Source: DASTFP01 sp963816855
Lineage (GTDB): Bacteria; Verrucomicrobiota; Verrucomicrobiia; Chthoniobacterales; Terrimicrobiaceae
DNA: 64,000 nucleotides
Direction: 5' to 3'
Assembly (NCBI GenBank): GCA_963816855.1
Contig: CAWFMA010000013.1
Location: 5,673-69,672, forward strand
Notes under the pieces: generated by a model
What the model saw: the letters and a program-made list of their open reading frames with translations, nothing else
Told to the model about the DNA's origin: nothing
Database searches by the model: none
Part shown: positions 27,000-36,564 of the stretch, piece after piece
How the letters are laid out: the number at the start of each line of letters is the position of its first letter
Numbering within the stretch: position 1 is the stretch's first letter
Translations under genes and position numbers: made by a program

Positions 27000-27797
27000 C
27001 TATCGCCGGTCTCGGAACTCCTGCCAGTCCGGTTCGTTCTCGAAGATCCAATCGTAGTATTCACGCTCCTTGAGATCGCGGGCCGCGTCCTCGTCAACAA
27101 TGACCTTGCAATTGCGGTGCAACTGGATCGCGGAGGCGCTGATCATCGCGGTAATCGGCCCTTCCACGGCTTTGGCCAGAATGGACGCCTTGCCGGCTCC
27201 GGTCGCCAAGAGCAGCAATTCACGCGCATCCAGGATCGTGCCGACTCCCATAGTGAGCGCCCGCTTCGGCACCTTGTCGGGATCCCCTCCGAACATTTCT
27301 GCGTTCTGCTGGCGCGTCAGCGGAGTGAGGGCCTTGTCCCGGGTGCGGGACATCAGGGCGGAAAGGGGTTCGTTAAATCCGATATGGCCGGCCTCACCGA
27401 TGCCCAGGAGCTGCAAGTCCAGCCCGCCGGCATCCCGGATGCGCTGCTCGTATTGGGCGGCAGCGGCGCAAAGATCCGTCGCCATACCATCGGGCACATG
27501 GGTTTTGGCGAGGTCCACATTCACCCGGCTGAAAAGGTGGCGATTCATGTAAAAGCGATAAGAGTGCTCGTCCTCTGCCGGAATACCGATGTACTCGTCG
27601 AGGTTGAAGGTACGGCAGGCCGAGAAATCCAGCCCTTCGTTCTGGTGGGCGGCGACGAGCCGGTCATAAACCCGCTCCATTGTGCGGCCGGTAGCCAGGC
27701 CGAGGACGAGATCGGGTTTGGCGCGCAAACGGGTGGCGATCAGCCGGCAGGCGAGGTCCGCGGCCTCATCGGGGCTCGGTCGAATGATAACTTCCAT
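27000..27797 (-). CDS. nagB: Glucosamine-6-phosphate deaminase-like protein
   Basis: This cytosolic enzyme converts glucosamine 6-phosphate to fructose 6-phosphate and ammonia. The product is 265 residues, the standard single-domain length. Motifs are the phosphate loop GLATGRTMERVY, FNLDEYIG with the catalytic Asp, and GIGEAGHIGFNEP with the catalytic His and Glu. The Asp of E. coli NagB in the last motif is Ala here; this position varies in other NagB proteins too. It lies 2 bp downstream of a PIG-L deacetylase gene, and in some phyla the two activities are fused in one protein, which supports an amino-sugar catabolic role. Confidence 0.9.
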   Translation of the reverse strand: MEVIIRPSPDEAADLACRLIATRLRAKPDLVLGLATGRTMERVYDRLVAAHQNEGLDFSACRTFNLDEYIGIPAEDEHSYRFYMNRHLFSRVNVDLAKTHVPDGMATDLCAAAAQYEQRIRDAGGLDLQLLGIGEAGHIGFNEPLSALMSRTRDKALTPLTRQQNAEMFGGDPDKVPKRALTMGVGTILDARELLLLATGAGKASILAKAVEGPITAMISASAIQLHRNCKVIVDEDAARDLKEREYYDWIFENEPDWQEFRDRR

Positions 27798-27799
27798 GG

Positions 27800-28663
27800 T
27801 TAGTGAGATTTCTGTGGAAACAGGCCGGTCAGATCATCCTTGCTCGAGATCACCCGTCCGGTTTTGAGCGCGTTGTGAAATCGTCCATTTTCCCAGCGCC
27901 GCAACCGATAAAGGGTCGCGAAGGCGAAGCGCGGAGCCGCTCCACCCTGGCCTCCCACCAACTCTGCTCCCCGACGGACGTTGTCCATCATCCAGCCGGG
28001 CAGACGGAGGTGGTAGGGGTTCCGGTAGACCTCGCCGACGTGCAGGGAGAGCGCGGCGACCAGGTCCGCCACGTCCGCGGTATTCGACTCGATCAGCAGA
28101 TTCGGAGTATCCATCGCGCCCCAAAATTCTGTCTCAACTACCTGGCACGCCAGATCCGAAGAACCGAGCGCTTCCAATATCAGATGATGAACACCGATGT
28201 GGGTCTGGTTCCAATCGTCGTCGTGCGGAAAGAAAACGACCGCGGGCTCGTGTTCCTTCAACAGGTTGGCGATGGCCGCTACAGACGCCGACCAGCGCCC
28301 GGGATCTTTTTCCCGCGCGGCGGGATTGATCCCCTCGAGCGCTCTTTCTCCCGGCTTGACCAGACCAAAACCGATGTAGTCACAGCAGTTCTTCAGCTCC
28401 TCCCAGCGTTCGGCCTGCCGGTCACGCCGGCTGCCGAGGGTGACCGCCACGTTGATGACATTGAATTTCAGTTCGCGCAGCAATCGGAGCGGCAAACCGC
28501 CGATAATGACTTCGTCATCCGGGTGGGGCGCGAATATCAACGCTTTGGGAGCGTTCGCCGCGGGAAGGTGCTCGGGTGGCCTTGGGCTTGCGGGATGTAG
28601 CATTTCGCCCTCGTTCAACATCCGGGCGAAGTTTTCGACAAAAGTCCGGTAGGGATTGTCCAT
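27800..28663 (-). CDS. PIG-L/LmbE family deacetylase
   Basis: The product is 287 residues with the zinc-binding PHPDDE motif (residues 46-51), the downstream HxxH-type site in NQTHIGVHHLILEA, and a phosphate- or sugar-binding FFPHDDDWNQTH segment. The family removes N-acetyl groups from GlcNAc-containing substrates. With nagB 2 bp downstream in the same orientation, a route from an N-acetylglucosamine phosphate or conjugate to fructose 6-phosphate is plausible. The substrate is not determined by sequence. Confidence 0.88.
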   Translation of the reverse strand: MDNPYRTFVENFARMLNEGEMLHPASPRPPEHLPAANAPKALIFAPHPDDEVIIGGLPLRLLRELKFNVINVAVTLGSRRDRQAERWEELKNCCDYIGFGLVKPGERALEGINPAAREKDPGRWSASVAAIANLLKEHEPAVVFFPHDDDWNQTHIGVHHLILEALGSSDLACQVVETEFWGAMDTPNLLIESNTADVADLVAALSLHVGEVYRNPYHLRLPGWMMDNVRRGAELVGGQGGAAPRFAFATLYRLRRWENGRFHNALKTGRVISSKDDLTGLFPQKSH

Positions 28664-28950
28664 TTGAATTGGTTACTCTAGGGCGCGTGGAGCGGCCCGC
28701 GGCGTTGCGAATAACCCAAAAGCGCGCGCCGCTGACCGACTCTGAGGGTTTGCTTAGGTTAGTCAACGCATTTTTGCTTAGCCGCCGCGCAGCACAACTG
28801 CCGCGCCTTGGACGCGCTCCTGCGGCCCCAGGCGGTTGTTCTTTGAGACCTTTCCGCAGGCGAAGCATCAGAAGCCCGCTGTTCAATTCGCCAGGAACTG
28901 CTTGCCCGATGCAGCGCAAGCGGCACCAACCATCGAGTCTCGCGGTGGGA

Positions 28951-30543
28951 TCAATGCTCGGCCCGTGAACGCGCGAAATATTGCGAGATTTGTTCGCCCA
29001 GCCGGGGGCCGATGCCGGAGACTGCCGAAATCTCCTTCATCGAGCTTCTCCGAATTCGCTCGACAGACCCGAAGGTCTGCAGGAGGGCTTTCTTGCGAGA
29101 CTCGGAGACCCCCGGAATCTCATCAAGCACGCTCTCGCTGATTCGCTTTTTCAGCAGCAGGCTGTGAAAGCTATTGGCAAAGCGGTGCGCTTCATCGCGA
29201 ATCCGCTGGAGCAGCATCAGCGCGCCGCTGTCCTCGGGCAATCTCAGCGGCAGTGGCCGCCCGGGCCGATAGATCTCCTCGAATTCCTTGGCCAGCCCAA
29301 TGATCGGCTGGTCGAAAAGCCCGAGACGCTGAAGTTCCTTGCATGCGCTGGAAAGCTGACCTCTGCCCCCATCGACGATGATCAGGTCCGGCAGGCCCGC
29401 CGGCGTGCGGTTGATCTCCGATAGCGTGCGGAGCGATTCTGATGGTGATTCCTGGCTGAACTCCCGCGAGTAGTCGACCGACTCGCTCTCTCGCGCAAGG
29501 CTCTGTTCTTTGTTTCCCGATTCTTCGCGCAGGACGCGGGAATACCGCCTTTTGACCACTTCCGCCATGCTTGCGAAATCATCCTGAGTCGGGGTTCCCC
29601 TTATCCGGTATCTTCGGTAGTTTGCTCGATCCGGCATTCCGTCCTTGAAACGCACCATGCTCGCCACGATGTGCGTGCTCGAGATGTTCGAAATGTCGAA
29701 GCATTCCATGATTCGCGGCAGCCTGCCGAGTTGAAGGGCATCCGCCAACGCGCTGAGATCCGCTTCGGGATCTATCGCGCCGGGCAGCGCCTTGCGCGTG
29801 AAGCGGGTCATCGGTTTGGTCGTCCGCCTGAGATCCTCGAGAAGGTTGCGGAGCTGCGCCGCCTTCTCAAAATCGAGCTTTTCCGCGGCGGCCTTCATTT
29901 CGATCTCCACCTGTTCCATTATCTGCCGGGAGGCGCCTTCGAGGAATTCACAAGCTTCGTCCACCCGGCGGCGATAGTCCTCCTGGGTGATTTTTCCGAT
30001 GCAGGGAGCGGAGCAGTTCTTTATCACGTGATCCAGGCAATGCCGATAGTCCCGCTCCCCAGGCAAAGGCGGCCGGCACGAGCGGATGCCAAACCTCTTG
30101 CGGATGGCTCCCAATGTCGCCCGCAGGGCGCCGCTGTGCGCAAAGGGCCCAAAATAGCGGGCTCCGTCGTCCTTGCGGAGGCGGGTCAGCTGAAATTTGG
30201 GCCATGGATCCGCCGGGTCCACGCGCACCAGAAGGAAGCGTTTGTCGTCGCGAAAGCTGACGTTGTACTTGGGCCGAAACTCCTTGATCAAGCGCCCCTC
30301 GAAGAGCACGGCTTCAGCCTCGCTGCGGACAACGTGCCACTCGAACTCCCAGATGCTCTCCACAAGGGCACGCGTCTTGGGGTCGGCTCTCATCTGCCTG
30401 GAGGGGGCAAAATAGTGGGAGAGCCGCTTTCGCAGATCGCGCGCTTTGCCCACATAGATTACACGCTTAAGCCTGTCGCGCATCACGTAGACGCCCGGCC
30501 GGTGGGGCACGTCACGAAGCTTGGCTTGGATCTTCTCGGGCAC
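28951..30543 (-). CDS. uvrC: Excinuclease ABC subunit C
   Basis: This nuclease makes both incisions in UvrABC nucleotide excision repair. The 530-residue chain has a GIY-YIG domain (PGVYVMRD, then VIYVGKARDLRKRLSHYF), the cysteine-bearing CLDHVIKNCSAPC region, a UVR motif (KLDFEKAAQLRNLLEDL), the RNase H-like nuclease domain (IMECFDISNISSTHIVASM and PDLIIVDGGRGQL), and a C-terminal double helix-hairpin-helix (LDEIPGVSESRKKAL and SAVSGIGPRLGEQI). A Ser/Glu-rich insertion of about 35 residues interrupts the nuclease domain before PDLIIVDGG. It diverges from exbB with a 111-bp gap. Confidence 0.96.
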   Translation of the reverse strand: MPEKIQAKLRDVPHRPGVYVMRDRLKRVIYVGKARDLRKRLSHYFAPSRQMRADPKTRALVESIWEFEWHVVRSEAEAVLFEGRLIKEFRPKYNVSFRDDKRFLLVRVDPADPWPKFQLTRLRKDDGARYFGPFAHSGALRATLGAIRKRFGIRSCRPPLPGERDYRHCLDHVIKNCSAPCIGKITQEDYRRRVDEACEFLEGASRQIMEQVEIEMKAAAEKLDFEKAAQLRNLLEDLRRTTKPMTRFTRKALPGAIDPEADLSALADALQLGRLPRIMECFDISNISSTHIVASMVRFKDGMPDRANYRRYRIRGTPTQDDFASMAEVVKRRYSRVLREESGNKEQSLARESESVDYSREFSQESPSESLRTLSEINRTPAGLPDLIIVDGGRGQLSSACKELQRLGLFDQPIIGLAKEFEEIYRPGRPLPLRLPEDSGALMLLQRIRDEAHRFANSFHSLLLKKRISESVLDEIPGVSESRKKALLQTFGSVERIRRSSMKEISAVSGIGPRLGEQISQYFARSRAEH

Positions 30544-30654
30544 GGCATTATTGTACCACGAAGGAAATCAACGGCATCGAGAATTTCTGGACGGCCGCGC
30601 CTGGGGAATGCCGGCTTGCGCCGCCGCAGGAAGGCACTATCCTATCGCGATTCA

Positions 30655-31425
30655 ATGAAAATCGTTCTCATGGGGCTCGTGTCCCTCCCCTTAGGAGCAA
30701 CTCTAATGGCGCAGGCCGCCGAGCCGCAACCGGGCGCCGAGTTCATGAAAACCGCGAACCTCTGGCAAATCTTCCTGGCGGGCGGTCCCGCGATGATTCC
30801 GCTTGGGGTCCTGTCCATCATCACGGTTGCTCTTATCATCGCCTTTTTGTTCTCGATCCGCCGGGGAAGCGTGGTCAGCCGCCGCTATATGCAAATCGCC
30901 GACGCCCTCATTCGCAAAAGGGACTACCTGGGCCTGCTAGCCGTTTCAAACCGGCACAATGAAGCGGTAGCCCGAGTCGTCCAACGGACGATGGACTTTC
31001 TCACGAAGCACCCGCGAGCCTCGATTGTAGAGGTCCGAGAAATCGCTCAGACTGAAGGGCTTCGGCAAGCCAGCGCGCTTAACCAGCAGGTGGCGTATCT
31101 GGCGGATATCGGCACCATTGCCCCGATGGTCGGATTGCTGGGGACAGTTATCGGCATCGTCAGATCCTTTGGAGTGATCGCCATTGATGCCGCCGCCACC
31201 CGCCCCACGATGCTGGCTCAAGGGATAGGCGAGGCGCTTGTCGCGACAGCGGCCGGCCTGCTGGTTGGCATTCCGGCGATGGCCGCCTACTCATATTTTC
31301 GCGGCCGGGTGCACGCCCTCATTTCAGAATTGGAGGCCGCTACCACGCAACTCCTGGCCCTGTTGAGCATGACCATAAGACCGGGACCGGTCGCCGCTAA
31401 GTCCGAAGGCATCGAAGTGAAATGA
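30655..31425 (+). CDS. exbB: ExbB/TolQ-type proton channel subunit
   Basis: The product is 256 residues from the ATG at 30655; the open frame further upstream runs antisense to uvrC and is ignored. A signal-like N-terminus is followed by a first helix (GGPAMIPLGVLSIITVALIIAFLF), a cytoplasmic loop, and two C-terminal helices. MotA/TolQ/ExbB signatures there are IAPMVGLLGTVIGIV and GIGEALVATAAGLLVGIPAM. With ExbD it forms the proton-driven motor that energises outer-membrane processes. Its stop overlaps exbD in ATGA. Confidence 0.92.
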   Translation: MKIVLMGLVSLPLGATLMAQAAEPQPGAEFMKTANLWQIFLAGGPAMIPLGVLSIITVALIIAFLFSIRRGSVVSRRYMQIADALIRKRDYLGLLAVSNRHNEAVARVVQRTMDFLTKHPRASIVEVREIAQTEGLRQASALNQQVAYLADIGTIAPMVGLLGTVIGIVRSFGVIAIDAAATRPTMLAQGIGEALVATAAGLLVGIPAMAAYSYFRGRVHALISELEAATTQLLALLSMTIRPGPVAAKSEGIEVK

Positions 31426-31835
31426 ATCTGCGAGCACACGTCCAACCCGAACGCGTCGCTTTCCAGATCGCGCCGATGGTGGACATCTTGCTGTTCCTTC
31501 TCGTCTTTTTCATCCTGACGTGGAATTTCTCGCGCAACGAGGCCGAACTCGACGTGAAAGTGCCAGCGTCGCGTGAAGGCAAGGAAAACCGGCGACCGGC
31601 GGGAGAAGTGATCCTCAACGTCAAGAAAGACGGCGTGATCGTCATGAACCGGCGGGTGATGACCGCCGATGAACTTCGCGAGACGCTTTCCCGCATCGCA
31701 AAGCTGTATCCCGATCAGCCCGTCATCTTGCGAGGCGACGAAAGTGTAAACTATCGCTACGTGGTTGACGCGCTGGATATTTGCCGCGCCGCAAATATTT
31801 GGAACGTGGCATTCGCCACCAGTAAGCCCGAATAA
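31422..31835 (+). CDS. exbD: ExbD/TolR-type proton channel subunit
   Basis: The product is 137 residues with one N-terminal helix whose essential proton-carrying aspartate is visible in FQIAPMVDILLFLLVFFI. A periplasmic domain follows (VILNVKKDGVIVMNRR, then YPDQPVILRGDESVNYRYVVDAL). It partners the upstream ExbB. The stop codon TAA is directly followed by the ATG of the TPR protein gene, so the three genes form one transcription unit that looks like a Tol-Pal-type or TonB-type module. Confidence 0.93.
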   Translation: MNLRAHVQPERVAFQIAPMVDILLFLLVFFILTWNFSRNEAELDVKVPASREGKENRRPAGEVILNVKKDGVIVMNRRVMTADELRETLSRIAKLYPDQPVILRGDESVNYRYVVDALDICRAANIWNVAFATSKPE

Positions 31836-34544
31836 ATGCGCGTCAGGATTGGAGTCTTCCTCCTGGGGTCTGCCGGCATGATCTTTGGCCAACAGCAACA
31901 GTTTTGGCTTCCGGAAGTGCGAAAGGCCATTCCGGTTGAGAAACCTACCCCGACCCCCGAGCAGATTCCAAAAGCCATCCCGGTCGAAAAGCCGGACCGG
32001 AAGCCAGCAGCCAAGGATTCCTATCAGAACCCGGCGTGGATGGAACGAATTCAGCCGTCGCCAGCGCCGACGCCCGCTCCCACGCCGGGACCCGAGCCGG
32101 GCTTTACGCCTTATCGCCCGCAAGGGCGCATCGAAGTCGCCCCCAAGAAGCAGCCGCCCGAAAAACCGGTTCCCCCGCCTGAAAAGCCAACCCCTGCGCT
32201 CGAGAAGCCGGTACCCGCATCGGAAAAGCCAAGCCCGACGCCTGAAAGGGCTGTGGCCGAATCCACTCCGAAGGGAGAAGACGGCGAAATTCGATTGAGC
32301 CCGTCCAATTCCGCCGGGGACGATGCCGCAAATGACCAGCTAAAGTCAGCGAACAGCATCTACGCGAGAAAGATGTACGACTATGCGATCATGGAATACG
32401 AGAAATTCCTGATCGCCTACCCTTCGGCCGCGGGCCGCGATGCCGCGCTGTTCCGGCTCGCGGAAAGCCATCGCATGCTCGGCAACCAAGAGGCCGCACG
32501 TTCAGGTTACGAAAGGCTTCTTCGGGAGTTCCGCAAAGGCGAATTCGCCGGGGCGGGCGCCTATCGGCTGGGGGAGTATCTCTATGCTGAAAGGAAATAC
32601 GACCTTGCGCTGGCTCAATTCCAGCTTGCTGCCTCCGAGAGCTCGGGCGACGAGATACGCCTTTCGGGAAAGTACAACATGGCGCGATGCCTGGACCGGC
32701 TCAAGCGCCCGGAGGAGGCTGCCAAGCTCTACACCGAGGTCGCTGCGGTCGAGAAAGACAATCCGTATCTCTACTATTCGCGCCTCTCGCTGGCCGAAAA
32801 CGCCGCCGCGGTGGGCCGCAGAAAGGAGGCCCTGCAAAGTTACTCTGAAATCGCCAGCGGGCCGGGGCCATCCCCGGTTCGCGCCGAGGCGGCCGTCAAA
32901 GCGGCGGCCCTGGCCGCCGAACTCGGTGATAAACAGCGTGCGCTCAAGCTCTTCAACGATGCCTACGAGTCCCCGGAGACCGGCGACTGGAAACCGGCAG
33001 CCTTCCTCGGCGCGTTGCGGCTCAATTTCGAGCTTGGGTCTTACAAAAGGGTCGTGGAGATGTCGGAGAAATTGCCCGACGGAGTTCCGGATGACCAACG
33101 GGCTGAAGTCCTTATGCTTATGGGCGACTCCTTTCGCCAACTCGGGAACGCGCGCGCGGCGCGCGCGATCTACGACCGGCTTCTCCTTCAGTTTCCAAAT
33201 TCCTCATTTTCGAAGGATGCCCGCTATCATCGACTGCTCAGCTTGTACCAGTTGGACGATGCAAAACTGATCCAGGAAGCGGACGACTTTCTCAAAGGGG
33301 CAACCGATCCGCTTCAACGCGCCCAGATAAACCTTCTGAAAGCCGAAGCGCTTTTCAAACAAAAGAAATACACCGAGGCGGCACCGCTTTATGGAAAGGT
33401 CGGGGAAAGCGCCTTGGCGGACGATTTGAAGACCAAGGCACTCTACAAGCTCGGGTGGTGCCAGGCGCAAGCCGGTGACTACGCAAGCGCCATCAAGACC
33501 TATTCCCAATACCTCGAAAAAAATCCCGGCAGCGCCACCCTTGCCTCGGCCATGGCTCAACGCGGGCTGGCCTATCAGCAGAACAAGGATTACGAGTCGG
33601 CGCTGAAGGATTTCAACCGAATCATCGGCAGCTACCCGCAGACCCCGGAACGCGAACTCGCCCTGCAGCAAAAGGCGCTCATCCTCGGACAGCAAAAGGA
33701 TTACAAGGGGATGACCGAAACGTTTGGGACCCTGCTTGACGCATATCCGAAAAGCACGGGAGCCGGACAGGCGAACTTTTGGATCGGTTGGGCGGCCTTT
33801 GAAGAAAAGGACTACAAGGGCGCCATTGAGCGTCTCGAGGCGGCCCGCAAGCTGGATCCCGCGCAATACGGAGAACGCGCGGCCTTGCGCATTGTCCTTT
33901 GTTACTACTACCTCCAGGATCGAGCCGCCTTGCGGCGCACGATCGCCGAAAACAAGGATTTGACCATTCCAGCGGAGATTACCCGCTGGCTTGGCCGCAA
34001 GAGTTTCGAGGAAGGAGACTTTTCGGCGGCTGAGCAATACCTCCTGCCCGTGGTCAGGGATTCCAAGGATGTGGACCCCGCGGTTCTCATCGAACTTGCC
34101 GAAGCGCAGATCAGACTCGGCAAATTCCGGGAGGCTTCGCCCAACGTCGCAAAATACCTTGAATCTGCCCGGGAACCGTTCGCGCGGGCGCGGGGGCTGC
34201 AAGCCCAGGCCGCTGTCTCCCTCGCGGAAAAAAACTACGACGAAGCCTCCAAGCTTTGCGATGAATCCCTGTTGCTCCAACCCGAAGGCAGCCTCAACGC
34301 GGAGGGACGCATGCTCTCCGGTGAAATCGCCTTTGCCCAAGGAGATTACGACGGGGCGGCGCGCGCTTTTATGACCGTCGCCGTCCTCTATAACGATTCG
34401 TCGGTGACGCCGCGCGCGCTGCGCAGGGCCGCCGAGGCCTACCGGAAGGCCAACAACGACAGCGAGGCCGGAAAAGCCCTCAAAGAGCTGGAGCAACGTT
34501 TCCCCGATACCGTGAAATCTCCAAGAATCTCGAAGGAAAACTGA
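31836..34544 (+). CDS. Large exported TPR-repeat protein with proline-rich N-terminus
   Basis: The product is 902 residues. A signal peptide (residues 1-19) is followed by a Pro/Lys/Glu-rich region of about 130 residues with repeated E-K-P units, which could span the periplasm or act as a TonB-like linker. From about residue 165 the chain is built of tetratricopeptide repeats, for example YDYAIMEYEKFLIAYPSAAG and YASAIKTYSQYLEKNPGSAT, to the C-terminus. These resemble CpoB/YbgF and BamD repeats. Following exbB-exbD without a gap, it probably works with that motor in envelope maintenance; this is inference. Confidence 0.88.
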   Translation: MRVRIGVFLLGSAGMIFGQQQQFWLPEVRKAIPVEKPTPTPEQIPKAIPVEKPDRKPAAKDSYQNPAWMERIQPSPAPTPAPTPGPEPGFTPYRPQGRIEVAPKKQPPEKPVPPPEKPTPALEKPVPASEKPSPTPERAVAESTPKGEDGEIRLSPSNSAGDDAANDQLKSANSIYARKMYDYAIMEYEKFLIAYPSAAGRDAALFRLAESHRMLGNQEAARSGYERLLREFRKGEFAGAGAYRLGEYLYAERKYDLALAQFQLAASESSGDEIRLSGKYNMARCLDRLKRPEEAAKLYTEVAAVEKDNPYLYYSRLSLAENAAAVGRRKEALQSYSEIASGPGPSPVRAEAAVKAAALAAELGDKQRALKLFNDAYESPETGDWKPAAFLGALRLNFELGSYKRVVEMSEKLPDGVPDDQRAEVLMLMGDSFRQLGNARAARAIYDRLLLQFPNSSFSKDARYHRLLSLYQLDDAKLIQEADDFLKGATDPLQRAQINLLKAEALFKQKKYTEAAPLYGKVGESALADDLKTKALYKLGWCQAQAGDYASAIKTYSQYLEKNPGSATLASAMAQRGLAYQQNKDYESALKDFNRIIGSYPQTPERELALQQKALILGQQKDYKGMTETFGTLLDAYPKSTGAGQANFWIGWAAFEEKDYKGAIERLEAARKLDPAQYGERAALRIVLCYYYLQDRAALRRTIAENKDLTIPAEITRWLGRKSFEEGDFSAAEQYLLPVVRDSKDVDPAVLIELAEAQIRLGKFREASPNVAKYLESAREPFARARGLQAQAAVSLAEKNYDEASKLCDESLLLQPEGSLNAEGRMLSGEIAFAQGDYDGAARAFMTVAVLYNDSSVTPRALRRAAEAYRKANNDSEAGKALKELEQRFPDTVKSPRISKEN

Positions 34545-35081
34545 TGAAACGATTGGTTCTTTTTGTCACTCTTTTTGCGGCCGCCGCATTTGCGCAGCAA
34601 ATCGCCTCTCAAGGAACACGCCCTGCCCGCAATTAACGCCAAGATCATGATTCCGGAAGGATGGTTCACGAAAGAGGAATCGGAGGACGGTGTAACCGTC
34701 TGCCAAGTCAGCCGCGAAAAGGCCGAAAACGAAGACGATGCGTTCAGCGCCGGTCTCATCCTTAGCGTGACTACCAAGGTGCCGGACCGCGCATCGATGA
34801 AACCGAGTGAGTACGCCAACGATCTACTCGCCTCGGCGCAAGATGAGGGAGATGACGCCAAACTGCAGAAGTCCGAGGAGGGACCGTATCAAGTGCTCAG
34901 GCTAGAGTATACGATTGAGAGCGACCAGGGAAATATCAAGGTCGTCAACGTCGCGAAAGCGAACGACAGCACCGGCACGCTTTATTTCGCGACCTGGCAG
35001 TCTCCTGAAAAAGAGGAGGCTCAGCTCAAAGGATTGCGGGAGGCGGTTCTGGCCTCCCTGAAATTCGATCCGGCCTTCTGA
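34544..35081 (+). pseudogene. Secreted protein gene with frameshift between signal peptide and mature domain
   Basis: An ATG at 34544 overlaps the TPR gene stop (TGATG) and encodes a good signal peptide (MKRLVLFVTLFAAAAFAQQ) but stops at a TAA near 34637. The mature domain, starting HALPAINAKIMIPEGWF and ending at 35081, is in another frame. That frame's only start, at 34563, lacks any signal. The two parts join if one base is gained or lost near 34600-34620. The roughly 150-residue domain looks like a PsbP-like or lipoprotein-type fold, not firmly recognised. The break could be a real mutation or an assembly error. Confidence 0.65.
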
Positions 35082-35199
35082 TCCAAGTCATCAGCCCGCT
35101 AACCTTCCCGAATTCTCGTCGAAACGACCGGTTGTTTCGAAAATTCCGAAGGTCCTGTTTTCCTTGCGAAACGGGCGGCGCAACGGCTTTGATTGAGGC

Positions 35200-36048
35200 G
35201 TGATCTCGATCCTCAGGCTCAATTGCCCCGATGCTGTTGGCTTGCTGGCGCAGGTCACCGGCGCCATCGCCGAGCAGGGAGGCAATTTGCTTGAGGTCAG
35301 CCAATACACGGACGTCGGCACCGGTTGGTTCTTCGCCCGCCTGGCGATCGAAAAAGGCCTTGACCACTGGGACGCGCAGCTCTTCGCGGAGGCGTTCGCT
35401 CCCCACGCGAGCCGGTTGCGCGCCGATTGGTCAATCCGCGCGGCCGAAGACAAGATCAGGGCGGTGATCCTGGTGAGCAAGCAGGATCATTGCCTGGTCG
35501 ATCTACTCTGGCGATGGCGGTGCGGGGAACTCGGTATCGACGTGCCGCTGGTTGTTTCTAATCACGAAGGTTGTCGCGCCCTGGTCGAGCGCGAGCAAAT
35601 CCCTTTTGAATTCATTTCCTTCGAACAAGAAAAACCGGCGGCCTTCGAGAAGCTTGGCAGCCTCCTGCGCGAGGCCAGAGCGGAACTGGTCGTGCTGGCG
35701 CGGTTCATGCAGATCCTTCCAGGATGGCTGTGCAATGAATACGCGGCTCGCGCAATCAATATCCATCACTCTTTCCTTCCCGCCTTTTCCGGCGCGAACC
35801 CGTATCGGCGTGCTTTCGAGCGTGGCGTCAAGCTCATTGGAGCCACCTGCCATTACGCCACCGAGGACCTGGACGCCGGCCCGATCATCGAGCAGGAGGT
35901 CGCGCGCGTCGAACATTACCACGATCCGGAGGACCTAGTTCGTCTCGGCCGCGACTGCGAGCGCCTTGCCCTTGCGCGGGGCGTTCGCTACCATGTGGAA
36001 GGTCGCGTGCTGGTTCACGGCGCCAAGGCCATCGTTTTTCGGGACTGA
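35200..36048 (+). CDS. purU: Formyltetrahydrofolate deformylase
   Basis: This enzyme hydrolyses 10-formyl-tetrahydrofolate to formate and THF, balancing one-carbon pools. The product is 282 residues with a GTG start at 35200. An N-terminal ACT domain (ILRLNCPDAVGLLAQVTGAI, residues 3-22, to about 80) is followed by a formyltransferase fold: VLVSKQDHCLVDLLWRW, NHEGCRALVE, the catalytic Asn-His region NIHHSFLPAFSGANPYRRAF, and the catalytic Asp in ATEDLDAGPIIEQ. Length and order match PurU. The next gene starts within 20 bp. Confidence 0.95.
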   Translation: MISILRLNCPDAVGLLAQVTGAIAEQGGNLLEVSQYTDVGTGWFFARLAIEKGLDHWDAQLFAEAFAPHASRLRADWSIRAAEDKIRAVILVSKQDHCLVDLLWRWRCGELGIDVPLVVSNHEGCRALVEREQIPFEFISFEQEKPAAFEKLGSLLREARAELVVLARFMQILPGWLCNEYAARAINIHHSFLPAFSGANPYRRAFERGVKLIGATCHYATEDLDAGPIIEQEVARVEHYHDPEDLVRLGRDCERLALARGVRYHVEGRVLVHGAKAIVFRD

Positions 36049-36063
36049 CCATTGAACCGCGTA

Positions 36064-36564
36064 ATGATCGATCCCCTTTCCTTGGGTCTGCCGCACCGGG
36101 AACCGTTTGTTTTCGTGGAGAAAGTGTTGAGCGCCGGGGAAGGCGAGGCGCAATGCCTCAAGGTCTTTTCCCCCGGCGATCCGATCTTCAGGGGCCATTT
36201 TCCCGGCAATCCGATCGTTCCCGGCGTGATCCTCACCGAGGCTTTGGCCCAGACGGCGGGAATCGCCGGGGCCTGGGGTTCCAGGGACCGCACGTTCTTG
36301 CTCTCCGCGATCCGGAACTTGAAGTTTCCCGCAGCCGCGCGGCCCGCAGAACGCCTCATCCTGAACGCCCGCCAAACCGGTGAAATTGGCGGACTCCGGA
36401 TGTTCGACGTCAGCGCCGAGGTGGAGGGCGGCGCCATCGTGGCCGCCGGACAGATCGTATTAAGCGAACTGAAACTGCGATCATCTAACGAAGACCAACC
36501 GCCAGCTGGCAAGCTTCAGACCCCAAGGACCTTTGAGAAACCTGATGAACGAAGTGCTTTTTGA
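36064..36564 (+). CDS. FabZ-like 3-hydroxyacyl-ACP dehydratase
   Basis: A hot-dog fold enzyme of about 166 residues with the FabZ active site: LPHREPFVFVEKV near the start, then FRGHFPGNPIVPGVILTEALAQ, carrying the catalytic His and Glu. It should dehydrate 3-hydroxyacyl-ACP in fatty-acid synthesis. The C-terminal 25 residues are hydrophilic and extend beyond the typical FabZ end, overlapping the next gene by about 20 bp. I chose the ATG at 36064; a TTG at 36052 is the alternative. It lies apart from other fatty-acid genes, so a specialised acyl chain is possible. Confidence 0.85.
   Translation: MIDPLSLGLPHREPFVFVEKVLSAGEGEAQCLKVFSPGDPIFRGHFPGNPIVPGVILTEALAQTAGIAGAWGSRDRTFLLSAIRNLKFPAAARPAERLILNARQTGEIGGLRMFDVSAEVEGGAIVAAGQIVLSELKLRSSNEDQPPAGKLQTPRTFEKPDERSAF

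Noticed and set aside
27000..27797. Ala in place of the E. coli catalytic Asp in GIGEAGHIGFNEP of NagB
   Set aside because: Other NagB proteins also vary at this position (Asn, Ser or Thr), so it is not evidence for loss of function.
29671..30650. Long plus-strand frame running into exbB
   Set aside because: It is the antisense shadow of uvrC; ExbB has a proper start at 30655.
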